A stretch of 64,000 bases of DNA from IMCC2047 sp041395865 (GCA_041395865.1 JAWKZQ010000007.1:95894-159893); one strand, 5' to 3'. Counted from the stretch's first letter, positions 1-8,973 are shown. Made by a program: numbers and translations. Notes: generated by a model not told the origin, from the sequence alone.

Positions 1-707
1 ACTTCCCAGGCGACGACACTCCAATCGTTGTGGGTTCTGCCCTGAAAGCACTGGAAGGCGATACTTCTGACATCGGCATGCCAGCGGTACAGAAACTGGT
101 TGAGACCCTGGACGAGTACATTCCTGAGCCAGAGCGTGCCATCGACGGCGCCTTCCTGATGCCGATCGAAGACGTATTCTCTATCTCCGGTCGTGGTACG
201 GTTGTAACCGGTCGTGTAGAGCGTGGCATCGTCAAAGTGGGTGAAGAAGTTGAGATCGTTGGTATTCACGACACCACAACAACGACTTGTACCGGTGTTG
301 AGATGTTCCGCAAGCTGCTGGACGAAGGTCGTGCCGGTGAGAACGTTGGTGTTCTGCTGCGTGGTACCAAGCGTGATGAAGTAGAGCGTGGACAGGTTCT
401 GGCCAAGCCAGGTTCTATCACGCCTCACACTCACTTCGAAGCCGAAGTGTACGTGCTGTCCAAAGATGAAGGTGGTCGTCATACGCCATTCTTCAAAGGC
501 TACCGCCCACAGTTCTACTTCCGTACAACGGACGTAACCGGTGCGTGTGAGCTGCCAGAAGGCGTTGAAATGGTTATGCCAGGCGACAACGTACAAATGA
601 CTGTTACACTGATTGCACCAATTGCGATGGACGAAGGTCTGCGCTTCGCGATCCGTGAAGGCGGCCGTACCGTTGGTGCGGGTGTTGTAGCCAAGATCAT
701 CGAGTAA
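1..707 (+). CDS. tuf: Elongation factor Tu, C-terminal part (5' end outside window)
   Basis: EF-Tu is the GTPase that delivers aminoacyl-tRNA to the ribosome. The window opens inside the gene: the frame runs from base 3, so about 234 of the usual ~400 residues are visible and the G-domain motifs lie upstream. What remains is the end of domain 1 (VVGSALKALEGD) and both beta-barrel domains, including GRGTVVTGRVERG (domain 2) and KGYRPQFYFRTTDVTG (domain 3), ending in VVAKIIE. It is the last gene of the str operon and is followed by a strong terminator, directly before the S10 operon. Whether a second tuf copy exists cannot be seen here. Confidence 0.98.
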   Translation, partial: FPGDDTPIVVGSALKALEGDTSDIGMPAVQKLVETLDEYIPEPERAIDGAFLMPIEDVFSISGRGTVVTGRVERGIVKVGEEVEIVGIHDTTTTTCTGVEMFRKLLDEGRAGENVGVLLRGTKRDEVERGQVLAKPGSITPHTHFEAEVYVLSKDEGGRHTPFFKGYRPQFYFRTTDVTGACELPEGVEMVMPGDNVQMTVTLIAPIAMDEGLRFAIREGGRTVGAGVVAKIIE

Positions 708-721
708 TTCGATATTGCGGT

Positions 722-754
722 AAAAAGAGGCTCGTTCGCGAGCCTCTTTTTTTA
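722..754 (+). terminator. Rho-independent terminator after tuf
   Basis: An 11-bp perfect stem (724-734 pairs with 739-749) closes a TTCG tetraloop and runs into a T tract (747-753). It starts 17 bases after the tuf stop codon and separates the str operon from the S10 operon. Confidence 0.95.
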
Positions 755-801
755 TGGTTAAAACCTGCCGCTATTTATTTGGTACAAATGGGAATAGTTG
801 C

Positions 802-830
802 TTGACACAAATGTGTCATGTGCCTACAAT
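802..830 (+). promoter_or_regulatory. Sigma-70 promoter of the S10 operon
   Basis: A perfect -35 TTGACA (802-807) is separated by 17 bases from a -10 TACAAT (825-830). The predicted start is near 837, giving a leader of only about 60 nt before rpsJ. That is much shorter than the L4-controlled leader of E. coli, and no comparable set of hairpins is visible. Confidence 0.9.
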
Positions 831-898
831 GCGCTTCCTTTTTGGCGGCGACCATTAAGAATTAATGTAGTTAGCTTATCTTTGCGGAGTTTTGTTCA

Positions 899-1210
899 AT
901 GCAAAACCAAAAAATTCGAATTCGACTGAAAGCCTTTGACCATCGCTTGATTGATGCGTCTACACAGGAGATTGTCGATACGGCTAAGCGTACTGGAGCC
1001 CAGGTTCGTGGCCCAATTCCGTTGCCGACTGGAAAAGAGAAATTCACAGTACTGATTTCGCCTCATGTTAATAAAGATGCGCGTGATCAATACGAAATTC
1101 GCACGCATAAACGCATGCTGGATATCGTCGAGCCAACTGAGAAAACAGTTGATGCGCTGATGAAGCTGGATCTGGCGGCTGGTGTGGATGTGCAAATTAG
1201 CCTGGGTTAA
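899..1210 (+). CDS. rpsJ: 30S ribosomal protein S10
   Basis: S10 sits in the head of the small subunit and, with NusB, also takes part in transcription antitermination. The 103-residue product has the same length as E. coli S10 and starts MQNQKIRIRLKAFDHRLID, a family hallmark. GGAG at 886-889 precedes the ATG by 9 bases. It is the first gene of the S10 operon, behind the promoter at 802-830, and is followed by a 103-bp spacer before rplC. Confidence 0.98.
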   Translation: MQNQKIRIRLKAFDHRLIDASTQEIVDTAKRTGAQVRGPIPLPTGKEKFTVLISPHVNKDARDQYEIRTHKRMLDIVEPTEKTVDALMKLDLAAGVDVQISLG

Positions 1211-1313
1211 TTCCCGAGCGCTATAACTAAATTTTAAAAGCAATCAGTGGAACGTGCTGAGAAGCGCGACCGTAGAGGGTTAAAGTCCCGTACACGCTGG
1301 TATCGAGGTTAAT

Positions 1314-1958
1314 ATGACTATTGGTTTAGTCGGACGTAAAAGCGGTATGACTCGCATCTTCACCGATGAGGGCGCTTCTATACCTGTTACGGTCATCGAG
1401 GTTAATCCTAATCGGGTGGCGCAAATCAAGACAGTAGCTGCTGATGGCTACTCTGCACTTCAGCTTGCCTCCGGCGAGCGCAAAACTTCTCATTTAACAA
1501 AACCACTGATTGGACATTACGCTAAGGCGAATGTTAAAGCTGGCAGCGCGCTGACTGAGTCTCGTGTTGAAGAAGCTGAGCTGGAAGGCGTTAACGTTGG
1601 CGACGAGCTGACTGTTGAGCGCTTCGAAGCGGGTCAGATGGTTGATATTGTTGGTCAATCAAAAGGTAAAGGCTTTGCCGGTGGTGTTAAGCGTTGGAAT
1701 TTCAAGATGCAAGATGCTACTCACGGTAACTCCGTTTCTCACCGTGCGCCTGGTTCTATCGGTCAGTGTCAAACTCCGGGACGAGTGTTCAAGGGTAAGA
1801 AGATGGCTGGTCACTTGGGTGCGGCTCGCGTGACTGTGCAGAATCTTGAGATTGTGCGTGTTGATGCTGAGCGTAACCTGATCCTGGTTAAGGGTGCGGT
1901 GCCTGGCGCTCCGGGTGGCGACGTTCTGGTTCGTCCTTCTGTTAAAGCGCGCGGCTAA
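1314..1958 (+). CDS. rplC: 50S ribosomal protein L3
   Basis: L3 binds near the 3' end of 23S rRNA, and its extension reaches toward the peptidyl transferase centre. The protein has 214 residues (E. coli 209). The central loop with HGNSVSHRAPGSIGQCQTPG contains the glutamine that PrmB methylates in relatives. GAGG at 1305-1308 supports the ATG. The rplD start lies 13 bases downstream, so the two are co-transcribed. Confidence 0.98.
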   Translation: MTIGLVGRKSGMTRIFTDEGASIPVTVIEVNPNRVAQIKTVAADGYSALQLASGERKTSHLTKPLIGHYAKANVKAGSALTESRVEEAELEGVNVGDELTVERFEAGQMVDIVGQSKGKGFAGGVKRWNFKMQDATHGNSVSHRAPGSIGQCQTPGRVFKGKKMAGHLGAARVTVQNLEIVRVDAERNLILVKGAVPGAPGGDVLVRPSVKARG

Positions 1959-1971
1959 GAGGAATTAGATA

Positions 1972-2583
1972 ATGAATTTAGCAATCGTGGGTGCAGATAA
2001 CTCCAATATTGAAGTGTCTGAAGTCACCTTTGGTAGAGAGTATAATGAAGCGCTGGTCCATCAGGTTGTAACTGCATACCTGGCTGGTGCTCGTCAGGGT
2101 ACTCGTGCTCAAAAGAGTCGTTCCGAAGTGAGCGGTGGTGGTGCCAAGCCTTGGCGTCAAAAGGGTACGGGTCGTGCCCGTGCTGGTACTTCCAGCAGCC
2201 CGATCTGGCGCAGCGGTGGTGTTGCGTTTGCGGCTAAGCCTCAGAACCACTCTCAAAAAGTTAACAAAAAAATGTATCGCGGTGCGATGCGCTCCATTCT
2301 GTCTGAACTGGTTCGCCAGGACCGTATGGTAGTGGTTGACAGTCTCGAGCTTGATCAGCCAAAAACCAAGGCGTTCGTTGAGAAAATGAGCGGCTTCGGT
2401 GTCAGTGGCAGCGTGCTGGCTATTTCGGAAGAAGTTAATGAGAACCTGTACCTGGCAGCTCGCAATGTGCCGAATGCAGATGTTCGTGACGTTGCTTCTG
2501 CTGATCCGGTAAGCCTTGTTGGTCATGACAAAGTGGTTATCACAGTGCCTGCGCTGAAGAAGTTTGAGGAGATCTTGGGATGA
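1972..2583 (+). CDS. rplD: 50S ribosomal protein L4
   Basis: L4 lines the constriction of the peptide exit tunnel; in E. coli it also represses its own operon through the S10 leader. It has 203 residues (E. coli 201). The basic loop AKPWRQKGTGRARAGTSSSP that enters the tunnel is present. AGAGGA just before the ATG is the ribosome site. The stop codon overlaps the rplW start (ATGA), implying translational coupling. Confidence 0.98.
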   Translation: MNLAIVGADNSNIEVSEVTFGREYNEALVHQVVTAYLAGARQGTRAQKSRSEVSGGGAKPWRQKGTGRARAGTSSSPIWRSGGVAFAAKPQNHSQKVNKKMYRGAMRSILSELVRQDRMVVVDSLELDQPKTKAFVEKMSGFGVSGSVLAISEEVNENLYLAARNVPNADVRDVASADPVSLVGHDKVVITVPALKKFEEILG

Positions 2584-2876
2584 ATCAGGAGCGTATTTAC
2601 AAAGTACTGTTGGGTCCTCTGATTTCTGAGAAGGCGACTTCGGCAGCAGAGCAAAGCAATCAGGTTGTTTTCAAGGTTGCTGAAGATGCAACCAAGCCGG
2701 AAATCAAAGCGGCGGTAGAGAAACTCTTCGACGTTAAAGTTGCCGGTGTGCAAACAGTAAATATCAAGGGCAAGCGTAAGCGTAATCGTTACGGCATGGG
2801 TAAGCGCAACGATGTTCACAAGGCTTACGTGACGCTGCAGGAAGGTCAAGATATTGACTTCGTGAGTGCTGAATAA
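2580..2876 (+). CDS. rplW: 50S ribosomal protein L23
   Basis: L23 forms part of the tunnel exit and is the docking site for trigger factor and SRP. It has 98 residues (E. coli 100), with the N-terminal LLGPLISEKAT and the basic loop KGKRKRNRYGMGKRND. Its ATG overlaps the rplD stop by four bases and rplB follows after 11 bases, so expression is coupled within the S10 operon. Confidence 0.98.
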   Translation: MNQERIYKVLLGPLISEKATSAAEQSNQVVFKVAEDATKPEIKAAVEKLFDVKVAGVQTVNIKGKRKRNRYGMGKRNDVHKAYVTLQEGQDIDFVSAE

Positions 2877-2887
2877 GGGTTTAAGAC

Positions 2888-3721
2888 ATGGCTATTGTAA
2901 AATGTAAACCGACCTCTGCCGGACGCCGCCACGTTGTTAAGGTTGTTCATAGTGACCTTCACAAGGGCAAGCCGTACGCGCCTTTGCTGGACAGCAAGTC
3001 CAAGAGCGGTGGTCGCAATAACAGCGGTCGTATTACGACTCGCCATATTGGTGGCGGTCACAAGCAGCACTATCGTGTAATCGATTTTCGTCGTGCTGAT
3101 AAAGATGGTGTTCCTGCGAAAGTAGAGCGTCTGGAGTATGATCCAAACCGTTCTGCCAATATTGCGCTGGTGCTGTATGCTGACGGCGAGCGTCGTTACA
3201 TTATTGCGCCTAAGGGCATTAAAGCAGGTGATGAGCTGGCTTCCGGTGCCGCAGCGCCTATCAAGAACGGTAATACACTGCAGCTGAAAAACATCCCTGT
3301 GGGTACGGTTGTTCACTGTATTGAGATGAAGCCTGGTAAAGGTGCTCAAATCGCTCGTAGTGCCGGCACCTCTGCACAGGTTGTGGCGCGTGAGGGTAAC
3401 TACTGCACGCTGCGTCTGCGCTCCGGCGAGATGCGTAAGATTCTGGTTGAGTGTCGTGCTACTGTTGGTGAAGTGAGCAACAGCGAGCACAGCCTGCGCC
3501 GTTTGGGTAAGGCTGGTGCTAGCCGCTGGCGCGGTGTTCGCCCAACCGTTCGTGGTGTTGCCATGAACCCTGTTGATCACCCGCATGGTGGTGGTGAGGG
3601 TAAAACATCCGGTGGTCGTCATCCTGTTTCACCATGGGGTGTTCCTACCAAGGGTTACAAGACACGTACTAACAAGCGTACAGATAAACTGATCGTTCGT
3701 AAGCGGTCTGCACGCAAATAG
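2888..3721 (+). CDS. rplB: 50S ribosomal protein L2
   Basis: L2 is a primary 23S rRNA binder needed for subunit joining and peptidyl transfer. It has 277 residues, a few more than the 273 of E. coli. The C-terminal motif AMNPVDHPHGGGEGKT carries the conserved histidine close to the catalytic centre. The N-terminal part begins MAIVKCKPTSAGRRHVVKV. It lies between rplW and rpsS with short spacers. Confidence 0.98.
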   Translation: MAIVKCKPTSAGRRHVVKVVHSDLHKGKPYAPLLDSKSKSGGRNNSGRITTRHIGGGHKQHYRVIDFRRADKDGVPAKVERLEYDPNRSANIALVLYADGERRYIIAPKGIKAGDELASGAAAPIKNGNTLQLKNIPVGTVVHCIEMKPGKGAQIARSAGTSAQVVAREGNYCTLRLRSGEMRKILVECRATVGEVSNSEHSLRRLGKAGASRWRGVRPTVRGVAMNPVDHPHGGGEGKTSGGRHPVSPWGVPTKGYKTRTNKRTDKLIVRKRSARK

Positions 3722-3739
3722 ACTAAGAGGGTAGCGATA

Positions 3740-4018
3740 GTGCCACGTTCATTAAAAAAGGGCCCGTTTATCGATCTTCATCTGCTGAAGAAGACTGAAG
3801 AGGCTCAGGAAAAAAACGATCGACGTCCTATTAAAACATGGTCTCGCCGTTCAACAATCTTTCCAAGCTTTGTTGGTCTGACCATTGCGGTGCATAACGG
3901 GCGTCAGCATGTGCCGGTATTTATTACCGAAGATATGGTTGGTCATAAGCTTGGCGAATTCGCTGTTACCCGCACCTATCGCGGTCATGCGGCAGATAAG
4001 AAAGCCAAGAAGCGCTAA
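3740..4018 (+). CDS. rpsS: 30S ribosomal protein S19 (GTG start)
   Basis: S19 forms a complex with S13 in the head of the 30S subunit near the A site. The GTG at 3740 is chosen because it gives the family start MPRSLKKGPFIDLHLLKK and exactly 92 residues, as in E. coli. AGAGGG lies about 10 bases upstream. GTG is the only non-ATG start I assign in the ribosomal block. Confidence 0.97.
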   Translation: MPRSLKKGPFIDLHLLKKTEEAQEKNDRRPIKTWSRRSTIFPSFVGLTIAVHNGRQHVPVFITEDMVGHKLGEFAVTRTYRGHAADKKAKKR

Positions 4019-4044
4019 TCGAAAGGTTCATTAAGGGTATTAAG

Positions 4045-4377
4045 ATGGAAACGATGTCCAGATTAAAGGGCGCTCAGATCTCCGCGCAAAAGGTTCGCCT
4101 GGTGGCAGATCAAATCCGTGGCAAGGCTGTGGGTGAGGCGCTAGAGATCCTTCAGTTCAGTAACAAGAAAGGTGCGGCGCTGGTTAAGAAAGTGCTGGAT
4201 TCTGCAGTTGCCAATGCTGAACATAATGAAGGCGCTGATATTGATGATTTGAAGGTGTCAACAATTTTTGTTGATGAAGGAATGACTATGAAGCGTGTTA
4301 AGCCGCGTGCCAAAGGCCGTGCTGACCGTATTCTGAAAAGGTCATGTCATATTACTGTTAAAGTAGCTGACAGCTAA
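4045..4377 (+). CDS. rplV: 50S ribosomal protein L22
   Basis: L22 spans the large subunit, and its beta-hairpin narrows the peptide exit tunnel beside L4. It has 110 residues, the same as E. coli. The core AQKVRLVADQIRGKAVGEAL and the hairpin MKRVKPRAKGRADRILKR are present. It is the seventh gene of the S10 operon, with rpsC starting 24 bases after it. Confidence 0.98.
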   Translation: METMSRLKGAQISAQKVRLVADQIRGKAVGEALEILQFSNKKGAALVKKVLDSAVANAEHNEGADIDDLKVSTIFVDEGMTMKRVKPRAKGRADRILKRSCHITVKVADS

Positions 4378-4401
4378 GAAACGTCGGGAGTCTAGATTCA
4401 G

Positions 4402-5103
4402 ATGGGTCAGAAAGTACATCCAACAGGCATACGCTTAGGTATTGTTAAAGATCATAATTCCATTTGGTATGCAAACCGTGGTCAGTATGCCGAAAATCTG
4501 CTGAACGATCTGCAGGTTCGCGAATACGTTGAGAAAAAACTCAGTCACGCTTCTGTCAGCAAGGTGCTGATCGAGCGTCCTGCGCAAAACGCACGCGTCA
4601 CTATTTTTACCGCCCGTCCCGGTATCGTGATCGGTAAAAAAGGTGAAGATGTGGATCGCCTGAGAAAGGACGTTAGCGAGATGATGGGTGTGCCCGTTCA
4701 GATCAACATCGAAGAAGTTCGTAAGCCTGATCTGGATGCCAAGCTGATCGCCGATAGCGTTGCGGGCCAGCTGGAGCGTCGTGTGATGTTCCGTCGCGCC
4801 ATGAAGCGAGCTGTGCAAAACGCCATGCGTCAAGGCGCTGAAGGTATCAAGATCCAGGTTGGCGGACGTTTGGGTGGCGCTGAAATCGCGCGCTCAGAAT
4901 GGTACCGCGAAGGCCGAGTGCCACTGCATACACTGCGTGCTGATATTGATTACGCCACTAGTGAAGCATCTACAACCTACGGCATCATTGGCGTTAAGGT
5001 GTGGGTCTTCAAAGGTGAAATCCTTGGTGGTATTGAACAGGTAAGAGCTGAGCGTAAAGGCGAAAAAAGCAGCCAGGGCGCTAAAGGCCGTAACGCTCGC
5101 TAA
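4402..5103 (+). CDS. rpsC: 30S ribosomal protein S3
   Basis: S3 helps form the mRNA entry channel and its helicase activity. It has 233 residues, as in E. coli. It opens MGQKVHPTGIRLGIVKDHNS, carries a KH domain around residues 60-100 (PGIVIGKKGEDVDRLRKDV), and has a basic C-terminal tail. rplP follows 19 bases downstream. Confidence 0.98.
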   Translation: MGQKVHPTGIRLGIVKDHNSIWYANRGQYAENLLNDLQVREYVEKKLSHASVSKVLIERPAQNARVTIFTARPGIVIGKKGEDVDRLRKDVSEMMGVPVQINIEEVRKPDLDAKLIADSVAGQLERRVMFRRAMKRAVQNAMRQGAEGIKIQVGGRLGGAEIARSEWYREGRVPLHTLRADIDYATSEASTTYGIIGVKVWVFKGEILGGIEQVRAERKGEKSSQGAKGRNAR

Positions 5104-5122
5104 GAGGTAAGGAATTTAATCC

Positions 5123-5535
<413 letters not shown>

Positions 5536-5536
<1 letters not shown>

Positions 5537-5727
5537 TGAAAGCAACAGAATTACGTGAAAAATCCGCTGAGGATTTGAACAAACAATTACTGGAATTGCT
5601 GCGTGAGCAATTTAACCTGCGCATGCAACAATCCACAGGTCAATTGGGCCAGCCTCACCTGTTGAAGGCTGTGCGCAGAGACATCGCGCGAGTGAAGTCT
5701 GTGCTAACCGAGAAGGCAGGAGCTTAA
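5536..5727 (+). CDS. rpmC: 50S ribosomal protein L29
   Basis: L29 is a small helical protein at the tunnel exit next to L23. It has 63 residues, as in E. coli, with the signature LREQFNLRMQQSTGQL. Its start overlaps the rplP stop by one base and rpsQ begins one base after its stop. Confidence 0.98.
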
Positions 5728-5728
5728 G

Positions 5729-5992
5729 ATGTCTGAACAAAAGACTGCGCGCACCATCAGTGGCAAAGTTGTCAGCAACAAAATGGACAAGTCCATTGTT
5801 GTGCTAGTAGAGCGTAAAATTAAACACCCTATGTACGGTAAGTTTGTTAAGCGCTCCACCAAGCTGCACGCGCATGATGAAGCGAATGAGTGTCGCATTG
5901 GCGATACCGTAACGATCAAGCAGACTCGTCCTATTTCCAAGACCAAAACCTGGGCTCTGGAAAGTATCGACGAGCGAGCTGTAGAAATTTAA
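5729..5992 (+). CDS. rpsQ: 30S ribosomal protein S17
   Basis: S17 is an early-binding OB-fold protein of the 30S body. It has 87 residues (E. coli 84). Visible motifs are GKVVSNKMDKSIVVLVERK and ECRIGDTVTIKQTRPISKTK. It is the last gene of the S10 operon; a stable hairpin follows before rplN. Confidence 0.98.
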   Translation: MSEQKTARTISGKVVSNKMDKSIVVLVERKIKHPMYGKFVKRSTKLHAHDEANECRIGDTVTIKQTRPISKTKTWALESIDERAVEI

Positions 5993-6004
5993 TAAATGAA
6001 ATTT

Positions 6005-6026
6005 CCAGCCGCTTTGCAGTGGCTGG
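6005..6026 (+). terminator. Hairpin between S10 and spc operons
   Basis: A 9-bp stem with one G-T pair (6005-6013 with 6018-6026) closes a TTGC loop and is followed only by TTTGT. It lies in the 61-bp gap between rpsQ and rplN. The short T run suggests partial termination or RNA processing rather than a full stop, allowing read-through into the spc operon. Confidence 0.55.
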
Positions 6027-6053
6027 TTTGTAAAGTTAAGGTTGGAGTGACCA

Positions 6054-6422
6054 ATGATTCAAACGGAATCAATGCTGGATGTGGCGGATAACAGCGGTGC
6101 TCGCCGTGTCATGTGCATTAAAGTTCTAGGTGGCTCACATCGCCGTTATGCGCGCGTTGGCGACATCATCAAGGTAACCGTTAAGGAAGCAATTCCACGT
6201 GGCCGTGTGAAGAAAGGCCAGGTGCTGGATGCGGTTGTGGTTCGTACCAAGAAAGGCGTGCGTCGCCCCGACGGTTCAATCATCCGTTTTGATGGCAATG
6301 CGGCGGTGCTGCTCAATGCTCAACATGCACCCTTAGGTACTCGTATTTTTGGGCCGGTTACGCGTGAACTGCGTAGCGAGAAGTTCATGAAGATCATTTC
6401 ATTAGCACCTGAAGTGCTCTGA
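6054..6422 (+). CDS. rplN: 50S ribosomal protein L14
   Basis: L14 lies at the subunit interface and contacts 16S rRNA and L19. It has 122 residues and begins MIQTESMLDVADNSGARRVMC, a strongly conserved start. It is the first gene of the spc operon. No clear separate promoter is visible in the short gap upstream, so read-through from S10 is likely. Confidence 0.98.
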   Translation: MIQTESMLDVADNSGARRVMCIKVLGGSHRRYARVGDIIKVTVKEAIPRGRVKKGQVLDAVVVRTKKGVRRPDGSIIRFDGNAAVLLNAQHAPLGTRIFGPVTRELRSEKFMKIISLAPEVL

Positions 6423-6449
6423 TCATACGGGATTATAGAGAGGCCGAAG

Positions 6450-6767
6450 ATGCGTAAATTAAAACGAGATGATGAAGTGGTTGTAATTGCTGGTCGTGAC
6501 AAAGGCAAGCGTGGCAAAATCACCCGCGTGCTGGATAACGACAAGCTGATTATTTCCGGTGTAAACATGGTTAAACGCCACACCAAGCCAAATCCTCAGG
6601 CTGGTATCGCGGGTGGTATCGTAGAGAAAGAAGCGCCTATTCACGCTTCCAACGTGGCGATTTTCAACTCTGCGACGAACAAGGCAGACCGTGTGGGCAT
6701 TAAAGTACTGGAAGATGGTACGAAAGCCCGAATTTTTAAGTCGAATCAAGAACTGATCGACGCGTAA
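6450..6767 (+). CDS. rplX: 50S ribosomal protein L24
   Basis: L24 starts large-subunit assembly by binding the 5' part of 23S rRNA. It has 105 residues (E. coli 104), with a KOW motif near the N terminus (DDEVVVIAGRDKGKRGKI) and the conserved VNMVKRHTKPNPQ. AGAGAGG lies upstream of the ATG. Confidence 0.98.
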   Translation: MRKLKRDDEVVVIAGRDKGKRGKITRVLDNDKLIISGVNMVKRHTKPNPQAGIAGGIVEKEAPIHASNVAIFNSATNKADRVGIKVLEDGTKARIFKSNQELIDA

Positions 6768-6785
6768 AGGTAACTGGATAGCAAA

Positions 6786-7325
6786 ATGTCTAGATTAAAA
6801 GAGTTATACGCAAAAGAAGTTGCGCCTGAATTGCAAAAGCAATTCGGTTACAAAAGCGCTATGCAAATTCCGCGTGTTACCAAAGTCACCCTCAACATGG
6901 GTGTCGGTGAAGCGCTTGGTGACAAGAAAATACTGGAATCTGCTGTTGCTGATATGGAAAAAATCAGCGGCCAGAAAGCTGTTGTCACACATGCGCGTAA
7001 ATCCATTGCGGGCTTCAAGGTGCGTGAAGGTTTTCCGATTGGCTGTAAGGTGACCCTGCGTAATGACCGTATGTGGGAATTCCTGGATCGTTTGATTGAT
7101 ATTTCGATCCCTCGTGTGCGCGACTTCCGTGGTCTGAACGGCAAGTCTTTCGACGGTCGTGGCAACTACAGCATGGGCGTTCGTGAGCAGATCATCTTCC
7201 CTGAGATCGATTACGATAAAGTTGACAAGATTCGTGGCCTGGATATCACCATTACCACCACGGCTAATACCAATGAGGAAGGTCATGCGCTGCTTAAAGC
7301 CCTGAACTTCCCTTTCAAGCAATAG
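6786..7325 (+). CDS. rplE: 50S ribosomal protein L5
   Basis: L5 binds 5S rRNA and contacts P-site tRNA and S13. It has 179 residues, identical in length to E. coli L5. Conserved stretches include PRVTKVTLNMGVGEA, HARKSIAGFKVREGFPIGCK and RGNYSMGVREQIIFPEIDYD. Confidence 0.98.
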   Translation: MSRLKELYAKEVAPELQKQFGYKSAMQIPRVTKVTLNMGVGEALGDKKILESAVADMEKISGQKAVVTHARKSIAGFKVREGFPIGCKVTLRNDRMWEFLDRLIDISIPRVRDFRGLNGKSFDGRGNYSMGVREQIIFPEIDYDKVDKIRGLDITITTTANTNEEGHALLKALNFPFKQ

Positions 7326-7337
7326 GATCTGAATAGT

Positions 7338-7643
7338 ATGGCTAAGGTCTCCATGGTCCAGCGCGAGAAAAAGCGCGAACGTACTGTAGCAAAGTACGCC
7401 GAGAAGCGTGCTGCTTTGAAAGCGATTATCAAAAACACCGAGCTGAGCGAAGAAGAACGCTGGGAAGCGCAGATGCAACTGCAAAAGCTGCCTCGCAATG
7501 CGAACCCGGTTCGCCTGCGTAACCGTTGTCAATTGACCGGACGTCCACACGGTGTATATCGCAAGTTCCGCCTGGGGCGTAACAAACTGCGTGAAGCGGC
7601 AATGCGCGGTGACATCGCGGGCCTTAAGAAGTCCAGTTGGTAA
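7338..7643 (+). CDS. rpsN: 30S ribosomal protein S14 (zinc-free form)
   Basis: S14 completes the 30S head. The 101-residue form without CXXC pairs is the zinc-independent type, ending RNKLREAAMRGDIAGLKKSSW. The RNRCQLTGRPHG motif is intact. It lies 12 bases after rplE inside the spc operon. Confidence 0.97.
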   Translation: MAKVSMVQREKKRERTVAKYAEKRAALKAIIKNTELSEEERWEAQMQLQKLPRNANPVRLRNRCQLTGRPHGVYRKFRLGRNKLREAAMRGDIAGLKKSSW

Positions 7644-7675
7644 TTTAAGATTAGAATTTTAGGAGCGCGCTTCAT

Positions 7676-8071
7676 ATGAGCATGCAAGATACTTTAGCGG
7701 ATATGATCACACGTGTCCGTAACGCGCAAATGGCGGCAAAGACCTCCGTTAGCATGCCTTCATCGAAAATGAAGGTTTCGGTTGCTAAGGTGCTGGAGCA
7801 AGAGGGCTTTATCAACGGTTACGCTGTTGGTGGTGAAGAAGCCAAGCCTACGCTGACCATTGAGCTGAGATACTTTGAAGGCAAGCCTGTGATTGAAGAA
7901 ATTCAGCGCGCCAGCCGACCAAGTCAGCGTGTGTATAAGGGCAAAGAAGATTTGCCAAAAGTAAGAGGCGGTCTGGGTATTTCCATCGTTTCTACTTCCA
8001 AAGGTGTAATGACTGACAAGGCCGCTCGTGAAGCAGGCGTTGGCGGTGAAATCATTTGTACTGTTTTCTAG
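7676..8071 (+). CDS. rpsH: 30S ribosomal protein S8
   Basis: S8 binds the central domain of 16S rRNA and, in E. coli, represses the spc operon by binding the L5 message. It has 131 residues and begins MSMQDTLADMITRVRNAQ; the C-terminal GISIVSTSKGVMTDKAAREAGVGGE is classical. AGGAG sits about ten bases before the ATG. Confidence 0.98.
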   Translation: MSMQDTLADMITRVRNAQMAAKTSVSMPSSKMKVSVAKVLEQEGFINGYAVGGEEAKPTLTIELRYFEGKPVIEEIQRASRPSQRVYKGKEDLPKVRGGLGISIVSTSKGVMTDKAAREAGVGGEIICTVF

Positions 8072-8080
8072 GAAAAGGCT

Positions 8081-8614
8081 ATGTCTAGGGTTGCAAATAA
8101 TCCGGTTAACTTGCCGTCCGGCGTAGAAATTACGCAAAGTGGCCAGACGCTTTCTGTAAAAGGCAGCAAAGGTTCATTGAGCTTGGACGTGCATCCAGCC
8201 GTAGAAGTTAAACAAGAAGATGGCGCGCTGGTATTTGCTGCACGTGAAAGCAGTAAAGAGTCCCGTGCCATGTCCGGTACTACCCGTGCATTGGTAAATA
8301 ACATGGTCGTGGGTGTGTCCGCTGGATGGGAAAGAAAACTTGAACTGCAGGGCGTTGGTTACCGTGCCAAGGTAAGTGGCAATGTTGTAAACCTGTCCCT
8401 GGGATTCTCGCATCCGGTTGATTATCAGCTGCCTGAGGGTATTACTGCTGAAAGCCCGAGTGCCACTGAAATTATCCTGCGTGGTTCGGATAAACAAAAG
8501 ATTGGTCAGGTTGCCGCAGAAATTCGTGCCTTCCGTCCACCAGAGCCTTATAAGGGTAAAGGTGTTCGATATGCTGATGAATATGTGCGTCGCAAAGAAG
8601 CCAAGAAGAAATAG
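8081..8614 (+). CDS. rplF: 50S ribosomal protein L6
   Basis: L6 has two similar domains and lies near the GTPase-associated centre. It has 177 residues, as in E. coli. It contains LQGVGYRAKVSGNVVNLSLG and the C-terminal motif RPPEPYKGKGVRYADE. It starts nine bases after rpsH and rplR follows after eight. Confidence 0.98.
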   Translation: MSRVANNPVNLPSGVEITQSGQTLSVKGSKGSLSLDVHPAVEVKQEDGALVFAARESSKESRAMSGTTRALVNNMVVGVSAGWERKLELQGVGYRAKVSGNVVNLSLGFSHPVDYQLPEGITAESPSATEIILRGSDKQKIGQVAAEIRAFRPPEPYKGKGVRYADEYVRRKEAKKK

Positions 8615-8622
8615 GTAGCAGC

Positions 8623-8973
8623 ATGAGCGAAAAGAAAGTACAGCGTTTACGTCGCAGCCTCAAGGCGCGTCATAAAATTCGTGAGCTGGGTGAGAACCGC
8701 CTGACGGTTAATCGTACACCTCAGCATATTTATGCTCAGATCATTGCCCCTAACGGTGGTCAAGTTCTGGCAAGTGCCTCTACGGTTGAGAAAGACCTGC
8801 GTGAAGGTGCGACTGGCAACATTGAAGCGGCTGCTAAAATCGGCGCACTGATTGCTGAGCGCGCAAAAGCAGCAGGAATCACTCGAGTAGCTTTTGATCG
8901 TGCCGGTTACAAATATCATGGCCGTGTTAAAGCATTGGCTGAAGCGGCCCGCGAAGGCGGCCTGGAATTCTAA
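8623..8973 (+). CDS. rplR: 50S ribosomal protein L18
   Basis: L18 brings 5S rRNA into the large subunit together with L5. It has 116 residues (E. coli 117), with NRTPQHIYAQIIAPNGGQVLAS and the C-terminal FDRAGYKYHGRVKALAEAAREGG. It is tightly packed between rplF and rpsE. Confidence 0.98.
   Translation: MSEKKVQRLRRSLKARHKIRELGENRLTVNRTPQHIYAQIIAPNGGQVLASASTVEKDLREGATGNIEAAAKIGALIAERAKAAGITRVAFDRAGYKYHGRVKALAEAAREGGLEF

Noticed and set aside
2846..3622. Long minus-strand open frames within ribosomal genes (for example over rplB, rplE, rpsE)
   Set aside because: They are antisense shadows of strongly biased coding sequence, with low-complexity T/N/R-rich products and no ribosome sites.
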